DNA from: CAVVDT01 sp963747005
GTDB taxonomy: Bacteria; Pseudomonadota; Alphaproteobacteria; Rhizobiales; Aestuariivirgaceae
Assembly: GCA_963747005.1 (NCBI GenBank)
Contig: CAVVDT010000008.1
Span: forward strand, 558,001-622,000
Direction of reading: 5' to 3'
DNA length: 64,000 nucleotides
Positions 44,875 through 56,701 of this stretch are shown here, piece after piece. How positions within the stretch are numbered: position 1 is the first letter of the stretch; each line of letters begins with the position of its first letter. Made by a program: the position numbers and the translations under genes. The notes under the pieces were generated by a model. The model searched no databases. It saw only the letters and a program-made list of their open reading frames with translations, and was not told where the DNA came from.

Positions 44875-45447
44875 ATGACCGCAGAACCGGATTTGATGGA
44901 CGACGACGACGCTGCAGGCGGCGAGCCTGTGGACGACAACACCGATGCACCGGCCGAAGCGGCGCCCGAGATCGATCCGCTCGATGAGGCGCGCCGTGAA
45001 AGCGCCGCCCTCAAGGACCGCCTGCTGCGGGCGGTCGCCGAGACCGAGAACCTGCGCCGCCGTGCCGAGCGCGAAAAGGCCGAGGCGACGCTTTATGCCG
45101 CCAGCAATTTCGCCCGCGACATGCTGAGCGTCGCCGACAATCTCGGCCGGGCGCTCGACAGCGTTGACGCCGAACATCGCGCTGCCGCCGATCCGACGCT
45201 GAAGGCGCTGCTCGACGGGGTCGACGTGACCCAGCGCGAATTGCTCAATGTCTTCGAGCGCCACGGCATCATCCGCTTCGACCCCAAGGGCGAGAAATTC
45301 GATCCGCATTTCCATCAGGCGATGTTCGAGCTGCCCAATAACGAAGTGGCGCCCGGCACCGTGATGGAGACCATCCAGGCCGGCTACAGGATCGGTGAAC
45401 GGGTGCTGCGCCCCGCCATGGTTGGCGTCGCCAAGGCGGCGCCATAG
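44875..45447 (+). CDS. grpE: Nucleotide exchange factor GrpE
   Basis: A 190-residue protein with an acidic N-terminus, a coiled coil (about residues 37-90, LKDRLLRAVAETENLRRRAE) and the beta-domain signature GEKFDPHFHQAMFE. It releases ADP from DnaK. AGGAGG lies 5 nt before the ATG at 44875, favouring this over earlier in-frame starts. It converges on a J-domain gene with a 9-nt gap. Confidence 0.95.
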   Translation: MTAEPDLMDDDDAAGGEPVDDNTDAPAEAAPEIDPLDEARRESAALKDRLLRAVAETENLRRRAEREKAEATLYAASNFARDMLSVADNLGRALDSVDAEHRAAADPTLKALLDGVDVTQRELLNVFERHGIIRFDPKGEKFDPHFHQAMFELPNNEVAPGTVMETIQAGYRIGERVLRPAMVGVAKAAP

Positions 45448-45456
45448 GATCGTGCA

Positions 45457-45957
45457 CTAGAAGGGCTGTGGCGCCGCTGGTTGCGCCGCCGGCTTGCTGG
45501 TGGCGGATGTCAGCTTCAGCTCGTTGTGGGCCATGGTGATGCGCCGGAATATGGCGTTCACGTAGTCGATCACCTCGCGCGGCACATCCAGACCGGCAAA
45601 ATTGTCGGGATGATACTTGCGTGCGAGTGCCCGATAGGCGGAGGAGATTTCGCCCGCCCCGGCACCGGCCTCTATCCCCAGGACCGTATAGGGGTCGAAG
45701 TCGTGGTCCTGTGCGAGGCGGCGCGAGAGCTGATCGGTGCGGGGTATTTCCAGCGGTATCACCCGCTCGATGCTCGCCTTGGCGATGAGCATCATGGTGC
45801 CGTCGCTGGCGCGGAACTCGATGAAGGGCTGCGGCTTGGTCATGAGGTCGAACAGCTTGCCGGTCAGCCCGAGGACCACCCCGCCCGACAGGCGCTCGCC
45901 CGAGGCCATGTGGAGATGCACCGGGACGAGTTGTTGATCTGGCTGATTGCCGAACAC
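45457..45957 (-). CDS. J-domain protein with N-terminal beta domain
   Basis: A 166-residue protein. Residues 1-75 (VPVHLHMASGERLSGGVVLG, MMLIAKASIERVIPL) look like a small beta domain. A C-terminal J domain follows (DPYTVLGIEAGAGAGEISSA, HPD in RKYHPDN). It is probably a DnaK co-chaperone of unknown client, fitting its place beside grpE. Confidence 0.85.
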   Translation of the reverse strand: MFGNQPDQQLVPVHLHMASGERLSGGVVLGLTGKLFDLMTKPQPFIEFRASDGTMMLIAKASIERVIPLEIPRTDQLSRRLAQDHDFDPYTVLGIEAGAGAGEISSAYRALARKYHPDNFAGLDVPREVIDYVNAIFRRITMAHNELKLTSATSKPAAQPAAPQPF

Positions 45958-46024
45958 GCCAAAGCCTCGATTGCGCGTAAAGAGTGCAATTGCAACTTTA
46001 GGTCACAGCATAGGTCCGCAGTGA

Positions 46025-46369
46025 TTAACGAGGCGTAAGCGTTGCGAACGCCCCGGGCGGCTTGCGATGACGGCGCGCTCGCGTGCGGAGCGTGTGCCGC
46101 GTCCCGCCGGCGCGAGCGAGGCAGCGCCTGGCCCTGAGGCAGCGTCCCGGCCGGGTGCAGTCCCGCCACCCGGCCGCGGCCAGAACGTCGTCCGCCTCGC
46201 CCTCCAGCACCGCTTCCAGATAGTGATCGAGATCGTCGAAGTCATCGATCAGGCCGCTATCGCAGGCCCGCTGGAAGGCGGTGGCGAGGCCTTCCTCGCC
46301 GCAAGCCGACGCCGCGCGACTGGCGGCGAGGCGGCTGGCGCTCGTTCGGGTGGGTGTTTCGGCTGCCAT
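46025..46369 (-). CDS. Hypothetical protein
   Basis: Up to 114 residues from an ATG at 46369 with GGAGG about 10 nt upstream. The middle (FQRACDSGLIDDFDDLDHYL, then EAVLEGEADDV) is acidic and protein-like. The last 45 residues are very Arg-rich, so a frameshift near 46190 is possible. No known family. Confidence 0.4.
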   Translation of the reverse strand: MAAETPTRTSASRLAASRAASACGEEGLATAFQRACDSGLIDDFDDLDHYLEAVLEGEADDVLAAAGWRDCTRPGRCLRARRCLARAGGTRHTLRTRARRHRKPPGAFATLTPR

Positions 46370-46460
46370 CGGGTCTGATCCTCCTTCGTTGTCATGGACA
46401 TGCTTGGCCTGCGGGCTTTGCCGCTTGCTCGCGTTATCGTCCACCCGCACCTCCCCATCG

Positions 46461-46556
46461 TCACACCGGCACTTGATGCCGGCATCCATACCGCTGGCGT
46501 GGCGACTTGCAGTGAGGTTGGCGGAATGGACACCGGGATCAAGTCCCGGTGTGACG
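46461..46556. repeat. Dispersed 96-bp imperfect palindromic repeat, copy 1
   Basis: By hand alignment, about 84 of 96 bases match copy 2 at 47025-47120. The ends are inversely related (TCACACCGGCACTTGATGCC near the left; GGGATCAAGTCCCGGTGTGA at the right), as in alphaproteobacterial REP-like elements. Confidence 0.8.
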
Positions 46557-46621
46557 GCATTGCGTAGGGCAAGTATCATTGGCTCCGGTGGCCTTGCGCC
46601 GTGGCGGAGGGAACGGGAAGA

Positions 46622-46682
46622 GCGGAGCGCCTTTCAAGGTGCGACGCTGTTAGTAACAATGGGCACCTGAAAGGCGCTCCGC
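46622..46682. repeat. Large inverted repeat (20-bp arms, one bulge)
   Basis: Arms at 46622-46642 and 46663-46682 (GCGGAGCGCCTTTCA... and its complement) pair over 20 bp with a single unpaired A, around a 20-nt loop. There is no T-run on either side, so it is not a classical terminator. Confidence 0.75.
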
Positions 46683-46942
46683 ACCCGGCTTCTTGTCGGG
46701 GTCTGCCGTCGCTCTCACCAGAACCGGTCTTATGAAGCCAAATGCCCTCAAGGTAGACAGAGGGCACCTCCGGCCGGCCCGGCTTGCCATGTGGCGCGCT
46801 GGACGTTTCCACCCAGGGTCGACGCGCAGCCCGCCCGGACCTTTCACGGCTACTCGTCATGGCCGCTAGTTGGCTCGGGAACCGTTTTACCCCCATGCAC
46901 CGACGGTTTGTGCACACTTCCTCGGTCAGGGGCAAGCGACAA

Positions 46943-46973
46943 GAACAATACAGGAACATTCGTCTGATGTCAA
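46943..46973 (-). promoter_or_regulatory. LexA-type (SOS) promoter
   Basis: On the minus strand, TTGACA (46968-46973), 17 bp and TATTGT (46945-46950) form a strong promoter. The -10 is covered by GTTCCTGTATTGTTC (46943-46957), an exact GTTC-N7-GTTC alphaproteobacterial LexA box. No known SOS gene follows within the region. Confidence 0.6.
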
Positions 46974-47024
46974 GACATTTTTCTGACCTGGCATTGATTT
47001 CTCCCGCATTGCCCACCTGCTGCA

Positions 47025-47120
47025 TCATGCCGGCACCTGATGCCGGCATCCATTCCGCTGGCGCTGCGACCTGCCGTGAGACAGGCGGAATGGACAGCGG
47101 GATCAAGTCCCGGTGTGACG
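47025..47120. repeat. Dispersed 96-bp imperfect palindromic repeat, copy 2
   Basis: Matches copy 1 at 46461-46556. Same orientation. Confidence 0.8.
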
Positions 47121-47405
47121 GAGATGGAGGTTGGAGGACGGCCTCAACCACCCTCGTCATGCGCGGGCCTGACCCGCGCATCCTTTTGAGGGCCACGCCA
47201 TTGGTGAAGAGGATGGCCGGCTCTTCGCCCGGCCATGACGGCGATGGGGTGTGTGACCGTGACGGTTATGGCCTGGCCGGACACTGGCGATGCGCCGACT
47301 TTTCCCACTGCCGGTCTGGACAAATCACCGACAATTACCGATGGTGAACCCGGGTGGGTAGTGTTGATGCAACGGCTGCAATAACTCCCGGGGAGAAGTG
47401 ACACC

Positions 47406-47708
47406 ATGGCGGAATCGAAGGTCGAATACTATCAGGACAAGAAGGGCGAATGGCGCTGGCGCCGCAAGGCGGTGAACGGCCAGGTGATCGGGGCGGCGTC
47501 TGAAGGCTACAAGGACAAGTCCGACTGCCAGAAGAACGCCAATCGCGACGGCTCCAAGGACAAGTGGGAATTCTACACCGACAAGCGCGGCGAGCACCGC
47601 TGGCGCGCCACCGCCTCCAACGGTCGCCAGGTGGGCCGCTCCTCGGAAGGCTACAAGGCCGAGAAGGACTGCCAGCACAACGCCAGGGCCAACGGCTGGC
47701 CGGGCTGA
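47406..47708 (+). CDS. YegP family protein with two DUF1508 repeats
   Basis: A 100-residue protein made of two repeats (YYQDKKGEWRWRRKAVNGQV, then EGYKDKSDCQKNA; FYTDKRGEHRWRATASNGRQ, then EGYKAEKDCQHNA). The function of the family is unknown. GGGGAGAAG before the ATG supports the start. Confidence 0.92.
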   Translation: MAESKVEYYQDKKGEWRWRRKAVNGQVIGAASEGYKDKSDCQKNANRDGSKDKWEFYTDKRGEHRWRATASNGRQVGRSSEGYKAEKDCQHNARANGWPG

Positions 47709-47724
47709 ACCCCGTCATCAGGCA

Positions 47725-48333
47725 TTATGGTCTGGTCACCCGCCTCAACGTCAGGTTGAGGCGGCCGCCGCCGTTGAGGAGGCTCGATGTGCCGGCAATC
47801 ACGCGGTCGATGCCGTGATATAAAAGCCGCGCCTTGCCGCCCAGCACCACCACATCGCCCGACTTGAGCCGCATCGAACGCGTCGGACCCTTGCGCACCG
47901 GCCCGCCGAGGCGGAACACCGCGCTGTCGCCCAGCGAGATCGACACCACGGGAGCGGAGAAGTCTTCCTCATCGGCATCGCGGTGCAGGCCCATGCGGGT
48001 GCCTGTCGCGTAGCGGTTGACGAGGCAGGCCTCCGGCGGGTGGGGGTAGTCGGCCACCGCCTGCCAGATGGCGAGGACCTGAGGCAGGATCGGCGGCCAC
48101 GGCTCGCCGGTTTCGGGATGGTTTGCCTGGTAACGATAACCGGCCCGGTCCGACACCCAGCCGAGCGCCCCGAAATTGGTCATGGCAACCGAAAACGGCC
48201 TGCCGCTGCCGGGCATCCGGGGGGTGAAGAACGGTGATGAGGTGATGGCGGCGCGCAAGGCGGCCACCAGCTCCGCCTGGGCGCCCGGACCGAGAAAGCC
48301 CGGCAGATAAACGAAGCCTTCCGGTCCGTGCAT
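47725..48333 (-). CDS. alkB: AlkB-type 2-oxoglutarate/Fe(II) dioxygenase (DNA dealkylation)
   Basis: A 202-residue protein. The iron ligands are HRDADE (H-x-D) and the later LLYHGIDR. The 2-oxoglutarate arginines are in RLNLTLRRV, and NRYATGTRMGLHRD is typical of AlkB. It reverses 1-methyladenine and 3-methylcytosine lesions. Confidence 0.93.
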   Translation of the reverse strand: MHGPEGFVYLPGFLGPGAQAELVAALRAAITSSPFFTPRMPGSGRPFSVAMTNFGALGWVSDRAGYRYQANHPETGEPWPPILPQVLAIWQAVADYPHPPEACLVNRYATGTRMGLHRDADEEDFSAPVVSISLGDSAVFRLGGPVRKGPTRSMRLKSGDVVVLGGKARLLYHGIDRVIAGTSSLLNGGGRLNLTLRRVTRP

Positions 48334-48407
48334 GGCTTCAGCCCGTCATGCCGCCGCGCTTTCGTGAAGCAAGCGGCGATTTGCCTGCCCTTGGCGTATC
48401 ACAATTA

Positions 48408-48438
48408 CTTGATGGTAAGAATGACGGTCCCTATATAA
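48408..48438 (+). promoter_or_regulatory. RpoH (heat-shock sigma) promoter of dnaK
   Basis: CTTGAT and CCTATATAA with a 15-16 bp spacer resemble the alphaproteobacterial RpoH consensus. It lies about 140 nt before the dnaK ATG. Confidence 0.6.
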
Positions 48439-48578
48439 GCGCCAGACTGACGGGGCTAGCCTCGGCCAGATGAATGAAGACCCCTAGACCAACAGGGAAC
48501 CGTGCGCCGGCGAGGCCGGTCAAGCGGCGCCTCTCGACAAGGGTCGCGAAGGCACGGTTTGCCGATCGGAGGATTGAA

Positions 48579-50498
<1,920 letters not shown>

Positions 50499-50545
50499 CA
50501 ATCGCGGACTTTCGCCCCCACCCCGCCTCGTGTAGGGTCCGCGAG

Positions 50546-50575
50546 CGCTTGGGCCCGTTGAGGGCCCGAGCGTTT
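50546..50575 (+). terminator. Hairpin between dnaK and dnaJ
   Basis: CGCTTGGGCCC, loop GTTGA, GGGCCCGAGCG, then TTT: an 11-bp GC-rich stem with one wobble pair and a short T-run. It may act as a partial terminator, or as an mRNA stabiliser that lowers dnaJ relative to dnaK. Confidence 0.5.
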
Positions 50576-50619
50576 CGGCGGGTGAGGGGCGGGCGCCGCC
50601 CCAACAACAGGGTTCATGC

Positions 50620-51759
50620 ATGGCCAAGCATGATTATTACGAAATTCTGGGTGTCTCCAGGACGGCCGACGAAAAGGAGCTGAAGAGCGCCTTTCGCCGG
50701 CTCGCCAAGCAGTATCATCCCGATGCCAATTCCGGGAATGACAAGGCCGACCACAAGTTCAAGGAAATCAACGAGGCCTACGAGGTCCTGAAGGACCCCC
50801 AGAAGCGCGCCGCCTACGACCGCTTCGGCCATGCCGCCTTCGAGAACGGCGGTCCCGGGCGCGGCGGTCCGGGCTTCGGTCCGGAATTCAATTCCTCCAT
50901 GTCGGATATCTTCGAGGACCTGTTCGGCGAGTTCATGGGCGGTGGCCGCCGCCAGCGCCGCGGCGGCGGTGCCGCGCGCGGGGCCGACCTGCGCTACAAC
51001 ATGGAGATCAGCCTGGCTGAGGCCTTTTCCGGCAAGACGGCGCAAATCCGCGTGCCGACCGCCCAGACCTGCGAGACCTGCTCGGGCACCGGCGCCAAGC
51101 CCGGCTCCAGCCCCAAGGTGTGCGCCACCTGCGGCGGCCATGGTGCGGTCAAGTCTTCTTCGGGCTTTTTTACCGTCGAGCGCACCTGCCCCGCCTGCGG
51201 CGGCCGCGGCCAGACCATCTCCGATCCTTGTGCCACCTGTTCGGGACAGGGCCGTGTCACCAAGGAACGCACCCTCTCGGTCAACATTCCGGCCGGCGTC
51301 GAGGACGGCACCCGCATCCGCCTGGCCAATGAGGGCGAAGCCGGCATGCGCGGCGGCCCGTCGGGCGATCTCTATATCTTCCTTTCCATCAAGCCGCACG
51401 AGTTCTTCCAGCGCGATGGTTCGGATCTGTTCTGCCGGGTGCCCATCTCGATGACCGCGGCCTCGCTGGGCGGTGAAATCGAGGTACCCACCATCGACGG
51501 CAAGAAGGCCCGGGTCTCCATCCCCGACGGCACCCAGTCGGGCAAGCAGTTCCGCCTGCGCGGCAAGGGCATGCCGGTGCTGCGTTCCGGCCAGCACGGC
51601 GATCTCTATATCCAGGTGAGCGTCGAGACGCCGGTCAACCTCACCCGCCGCCAGCGCGAGTTGCTCAAGGAATTCGAGACCGAGGCGCGGGACAACTCGC
51701 CCCAGTCGGCCGGCTTCTTCGCCCGCGCCAAGTCCTTCTGGGACGGTTTCGGCGCCTGA
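50620..51759 (+). CDS. dnaJ: Chaperone DnaJ
   Basis: A 379-residue type I J-protein: J domain with HPD (KQYHPDAN), Gly/Phe-rich region, four CxxCxGxG zinc repeats (CETCSGTG, CATCGGHG, CPACGGRG, CATCSGQG, about residues 148-210) and the C-terminal client-binding domains. It stimulates DnaK ATPase. Confidence 0.98.
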   Translation: MAKHDYYEILGVSRTADEKELKSAFRRLAKQYHPDANSGNDKADHKFKEINEAYEVLKDPQKRAAYDRFGHAAFENGGPGRGGPGFGPEFNSSMSDIFEDLFGEFMGGGRRQRRGGGAARGADLRYNMEISLAEAFSGKTAQIRVPTAQTCETCSGTGAKPGSSPKVCATCGGHGAVKSSSGFFTVERTCPACGGRGQTISDPCATCSGQGRVTKERTLSVNIPAGVEDGTRIRLANEGEAGMRGGPSGDLYIFLSIKPHEFFQRDGSDLFCRVPISMTAASLGGEIEVPTIDGKKARVSIPDGTQSGKQFRLRGKGMPVLRSGQHGDLYIQVSVETPVNLTRRQRELLKEFETEARDNSPQSAGFFARAKSFWDGFGA

Positions 51760-51891
51760 GGCGGCGACCCCTTCTTGCATCCACTCTACCGTTCGCCAGC
51801 CCCCCTACCGCAAAGGCACTGGCCCATCGGCCTGAGGATTGTATAATCCACGGCCTGTGCTATGGTCCGCAGACATTTGAAGCTTAAAACA

Positions 51892-51909
51892 GTTTTCGCC
51901 AACGAAAAC
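51892..51909. repeat. Short inverted repeat in the leader of the ABC importer operon
   Basis: GTTTTCG, CCAA, CGAAAAC: a perfect 7-bp stem 17 nt before the substrate-binding-protein ATG, next to its GGGAGG site. Upstream, TATAAT (51842-51847) is a possible -10 element. It may be a regulator site or a leader hairpin. Confidence 0.5.
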
Positions 51910-51926
51910 GCCAACGGGAGGAAACA

Positions 51927-53105
51927 ATGATCCGCAAGATACTGGCAACGGCGCTTGCCTTGAGCGTCAGCGCGACGGCGGCCATGGCGGCCGAGGTGAA
52001 GATCGGCTTCGTCACCACCCTCACAACCGGTGCCGCCATCATCGGCAACGACATGAAGAAGGCCGCCGAACTGGCGGTCGCCGACATGGGCGGCAAGATG
52101 GGCGGCCTCGACGTCAACCTGATCTTCGCCGACGATGGCTTCAAGCCCGAGATCGGCAAGCAGGCGACCGACAAGCTGGTGAACGAGGACAATGTCAACT
52201 TCCTCACCGGCTATATCTGGTCGAACGTGCTGCTCGCCTCAGTGAAGCCGGCCATGGATGCAGGCACTTTCCTGATCAGCGCCAATGCCGGTCCCTCCCA
52301 GCTTGCCGGCAAGGACTGCCAGAAGGACTTCTTCAACATCTCCTGGCAGAACGACCAGACGCCGCAGGCCATGGGCGAGGTGCTCAACCAGTTGGGCGTC
52401 AAGTCGGTCTACATCATGTCGCCCAACTATGCCGCCGGCAAGGACATGGCGGCGGGTGCGGAATCGACCTTCAAGGGCGAGATCAAGGGCAAGGATTTGA
52501 CCAAGTGGCCGGATCAACTCGACTTCTCGGCCGAACTCACCAAGGCCAAGGCGTCAGGCGCCGAGGCGCTGTTCGTCTTCTATCCCGGCAAGCCCGGCGG
52601 TGCCTTCCTCAAGCAGTACACCCAGGCCGGCCTCAAGGCGACACTGCCGCTTTATTCGACCTTCACCATCGATGCCCTGTCGCTGCCCAAGCTGCAGGCC
52701 GGTGGCATCGACGTGCTCGGCAGCCGCATGACCCAGTTCTGGGACCCCACCCTCGACAATGCCGCCAACAAGAAGTTCGTGTCGGAATTCAAGGCCAAGT
52801 ACGGCACCTATCCCTCCTTCTATGCGGCCCAGTCCTATGACGCCATGAACTACATCAAGAGCGCGGTGGAAGCCGTCGGCGGCGACCTCACCAAGAAGGA
52901 CGCCATCCGCGCGGCGCTGGAAAAGGCCGACTTCGCCTCGGTGCGCGGCAGCTTCAAGATGGGACCCAACCATTTCCCCATCGAGAACTTCTACCTGCGC
53001 GAGGTGGTGGCCGATGCCGCCGGCAACTGGACCACCAAGGTGGTGCAGACCGTCTACACCATGAACCAGGACAGCCACGCCAAGGACTGCCATATGATGA
53101 AGTAG
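51927..53105 (+). CDS. ABC importer substrate-binding protein, branched-chain amino acid/aromatic acid type
   Basis: A 392-residue periplasmic protein. The signal peptide (KILATALALSVSATAAMA) is cleaved after AMA, and a type I binding fold follows (EVKIGFVTTLTTGAAIIGND, FISANAGPSQLAGKDC-like, SPNYAAGKDMAAGAESTFKG). Its genes and position next to benzoate-CoA ligase and box genes indicate uptake of benzoate or a related aromatic acid rather than Leu/Ile/Val. A strong GGGAGG site suggests high expression. Confidence 0.92.
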   Translation: MIRKILATALALSVSATAAMAAEVKIGFVTTLTTGAAIIGNDMKKAAELAVADMGGKMGGLDVNLIFADDGFKPEIGKQATDKLVNEDNVNFLTGYIWSNVLLASVKPAMDAGTFLISANAGPSQLAGKDCQKDFFNISWQNDQTPQAMGEVLNQLGVKSVYIMSPNYAAGKDMAAGAESTFKGEIKGKDLTKWPDQLDFSAELTKAKASGAEALFVFYPGKPGGAFLKQYTQAGLKATLPLYSTFTIDALSLPKLQAGGIDVLGSRMTQFWDPTLDNAANKKFVSEFKAKYGTYPSFYAAQSYDAMNYIKSAVEAVGGDLTKKDAIRAALEKADFASVRGSFKMGPNHFPIENFYLREVVADAAGNWTTKVVQTVYTMNQDSHAKDCHMMK

Positions 53106-53131
53106 TCCAGGGCCCGTTGACTGTCAGGCCT

Positions 53132-53147
53132 ATGGCGCTGGCGCCAT
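53132..53147. repeat. Hairpin after the substrate-binding-protein gene
   Basis: ATGGCGC, TG, GCGCCAT: a perfect 7-bp stem in the 147-nt gap before the permease genes. It could stabilise the upstream message, so that the binding protein is made in excess of the membrane parts. Confidence 0.45.
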
Positions 53148-53252
53148 GACGACCGGCGAGGGACCGAAAGGTTCCTGCCGGTCCGTATCGATGAGGGGGC
53201 CGGCGGCGATGCCCGGAAGAGGCAGTCGGCCCGCCGTTCGTGTGGGGGAGGC

Positions 53253-54176
53253 ATGAACACCGGCCTGTTGGTGATCCAGACCTTGAACGGCCTGCAACTT
53301 GGCGTCCTGCTGTTCCTGCTGGCGGCCGGGCTGACGCTGGTCTTCGGCATCATGGATTTCGTCAATCTCGCCCACGGCGCCATCTATATGCTGGGCGCCT
53401 TCATCGCCGCCACCTTCATCCGCCTCCTCGACAATTTCGTGCTCGGCATCGTGCTGGCACTGCCGGTGGTGGCCATCGTCGGGCTGGTGCTGGAGCGTTT
53501 CGCGGTGCGACCGCTGTATGCCCGCGACCATCTCGACCATGTGCTTGCCAGCTTCGGGCTGCTTATCGCCATCGACACCATCGCCCAGATGATCTGGGGC
53601 CCGGCGGGCGTTTCGGTGGCGCTGCCCGAATGGTTGCGCGGCCAGGTGGAGGTGCTTCCCGGCATCACCTTTCCCGCCTTTCGCCTCGTCATCATCGCCT
53701 CCGGCCTCGTCATCGCCGGCGGACTGTACGGGTTGGTCAACCACACCCGCCTCGGCATGCTGATCCGCGCCGGCGCTTCCAACCGCACCATGGTCTCCGC
53801 CCTGGGCGTCAATATCGACCTGCTCTATAGCGGCGTCTTTGCCGTCGGCGCCGTGCTGGCGGGCTTCGCCGGCATGCTCATCGCCCCCATCACCGATGCC
53901 TCCATCGGCATGGGCAACGACATCATCATCACCGCTTTCGTGGTGATCATCATCGGCGGCATCGGCTCCATGAAGGGGGCGTTCGTCGCCGCCATCCTCA
54001 TCGGCCTCATCGACACGCTGGGGCGCTCCTATCTCGATGGCATCCTCAAGATATTCATGCCGCTCACCGCCGCCGAGACCGCCGCGCCCGCCCTGTCGGC
54101 CATGTTGATCTATATCCTCATGGCCGCCATCCTGGCCCTCAGGCCACAGGGCCTGTTCCCGCCGAGGACGCGTTGA
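53253..54176 (+). CDS. ABC importer permease, LivH type
   Basis: A 307-residue integral membrane protein with about eight helices. Signature segments are QLGVLLFLLAAGLTLVFGIM, DFVNLAHGAIYMLGA, NRTMVSALGVNIDLLY and IIIGGIGSMKGAFVAAILIG. It is the first permease of the aromatic-acid importer. GGGGGAGG lies just before the ATG. It overlaps the next gene by 4 nt. Confidence 0.94.
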   Translation: MNTGLLVIQTLNGLQLGVLLFLLAAGLTLVFGIMDFVNLAHGAIYMLGAFIAATFIRLLDNFVLGIVLALPVVAIVGLVLERFAVRPLYARDHLDHVLASFGLLIAIDTIAQMIWGPAGVSVALPEWLRGQVEVLPGITFPAFRLVIIASGLVIAGGLYGLVNHTRLGMLIRAGASNRTMVSALGVNIDLLYSGVFAVGAVLAGFAGMLIAPITDASIGMGNDIIITAFVVIIIGGIGSMKGAFVAAILIGLIDTLGRSYLDGILKIFMPLTAAETAAPALSAMLIYILMAAILALRPQGLFPPRTR

Positions 54177-55159
54177 ACCCCATGTCGGCTCTCCCCGCTC
54201 CCTCGCGGTTCGCCCGGCTCCGGGCCGCCAGTCCCGGCACCCTTGCCGGGGTCGCCGTGCTGGCCTTGTTGTTGGTGCTGCCGCTGATCGCCTGGTGGAG
54301 CGGAGAAAAATTCTTCATCGACTTCGCCACCCGCATCACCATCCTCGCCATCGTCGCCTCGAGCCTCAATTTCATCCTGGGCTATGGCGGCCTCATCTCC
54401 TTCGGCCATGCCGCCTTCATCGGCATCGGTGCCTATTGCGTCGGCATCCCCGCCTTTTACGATCTCAATGCCGGGCTGTTGCATTTCCCCCTGGCGATCG
54501 CCGCCTCGGCATTGTTCGCGCTCATCACCGGGGCGGTGTGCCTGCGGACGCGCGGCGTCTATTTCATCATGATCACCATGGCCTTCGCCCAGATGGCCTA
54601 TTACCTGTTCCTCAGCCTCGATGAATATGGCGGCGACGACGGGCTCACCATCTATTCCCGCTCGCTGCTGCCGGGCCTCAACCTCGACCATCGCCCGCAG
54701 CTTTTCCTGCTGGCCTATGTGTCGCTTCTGGCGGTGCTCTATCTCAAGCATCGCCTGGTCAACTCGCGCTTCGGCATGGTGCTGCAAGGTGCCAGGGCCA
54801 ACGAGACGCGGATGATCGCGCTCGGCTACAACACCTATGCCTACCGCCTCGTCGCCTATGTCATCGCCGGGGCGATCGCGGGGTATGGCGGAGCGCTGCT
54901 CGGCGACTTCACCAATTTCATCACCCCCGACATGATGGGCTGGACCCGCTCCGGCGACCTCATGTTCATGGTGATCCTCGGCGGCGCTGGCACCCTGTTC
55001 GGGCCGGTGATGGGGGCCGTCGCCATCCTCGTGCTGGAGGAGTACATGGGCCGCCTCACCGTCTACTGGCAGCTTCCCTTCGGCCTGTTGCTCATCGCCA
55101 CGGTGATCTATCAGCGCGGCGGGCTGGCCGGGCTCATCGAGCGCTTCGGGAGACGATAG
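54173..55159 (+). CDS. ABC importer permease, LivM type
   Basis: A 328-residue membrane protein (ILGYGGLISFGHAAFIGIGA, GVYFIMITMAFAQMAYY, MVILGGAGTLFGPVMGAVA). It pairs with the LivH-type permease. The TTG at 54173 overlaps the previous stop (TTGA) and has GAGG 5 nt upstream. An ATG at 54182 is the alternative. Confidence 0.94.
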   Translation: MNPMSALPAPSRFARLRAASPGTLAGVAVLALLLVLPLIAWWSGEKFFIDFATRITILAIVASSLNFILGYGGLISFGHAAFIGIGAYCVGIPAFYDLNAGLLHFPLAIAASALFALITGAVCLRTRGVYFIMITMAFAQMAYYLFLSLDEYGGDDGLTIYSRSLLPGLNLDHRPQLFLLAYVSLLAVLYLKHRLVNSRFGMVLQGARANETRMIALGYNTYAYRLVAYVIAGAIAGYGGALLGDFTNFITPDMMGWTRSGDLMFMVILGGAGTLFGPVMGAVAILVLEEYMGRLTVYWQLPFGLLLIATVIYQRGGLAGLIERFGRR

Positions 55160-56610
<1,451 letters not shown>

Positions 56611-56701
56611 CTACGAAGCGCTTTCAGCAAGACTGCCTCGGCACTTTTGCGGTTTGGAAACGCGACAACAAGAGAGCCGCCCCCGGGGAGAGAGGACGCC
56701 C

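Larger units (their letters stand above)
46370..47405. other. Repeat-rich region of about 1 kb without a recognisable gene
   Basis: It contains two copies of a 96-bp element, a 20-bp-stem hairpin, a GTCATGCGCGGGCCTGACCC palindrome near 47157 and an SOS-type promoter. Open frames on both strands here have no recognisable product. Confidence 0.6.

Noticed and set aside
43545..45014. 489-codon open frame on the minus strand across hrcA and grpE
   Set aside because: It is antisense to two clearly identified genes, and the composition is the His/Gly/Asp/Glu-rich kind that arises opposite high-GC genes.
46160..46200. Frameshift in the 46025-46369 hypothetical gene
   Set aside because: The Arg-rich tail is suspicious, but no alternative frame gives a convincing continuation, so no pseudogene was called.
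46576..47196. 206-codon minus-strand frame downstream of the SOS promoter
   Set aside because: It runs through the 96-bp repeat and the hairpin and has no protein-like pattern. The promoter was kept but the frame was not called.
47784..48333. Plus-strand frames opposite alkB
   Set aside because: Antisense to a clear AlkB with iron ligands.
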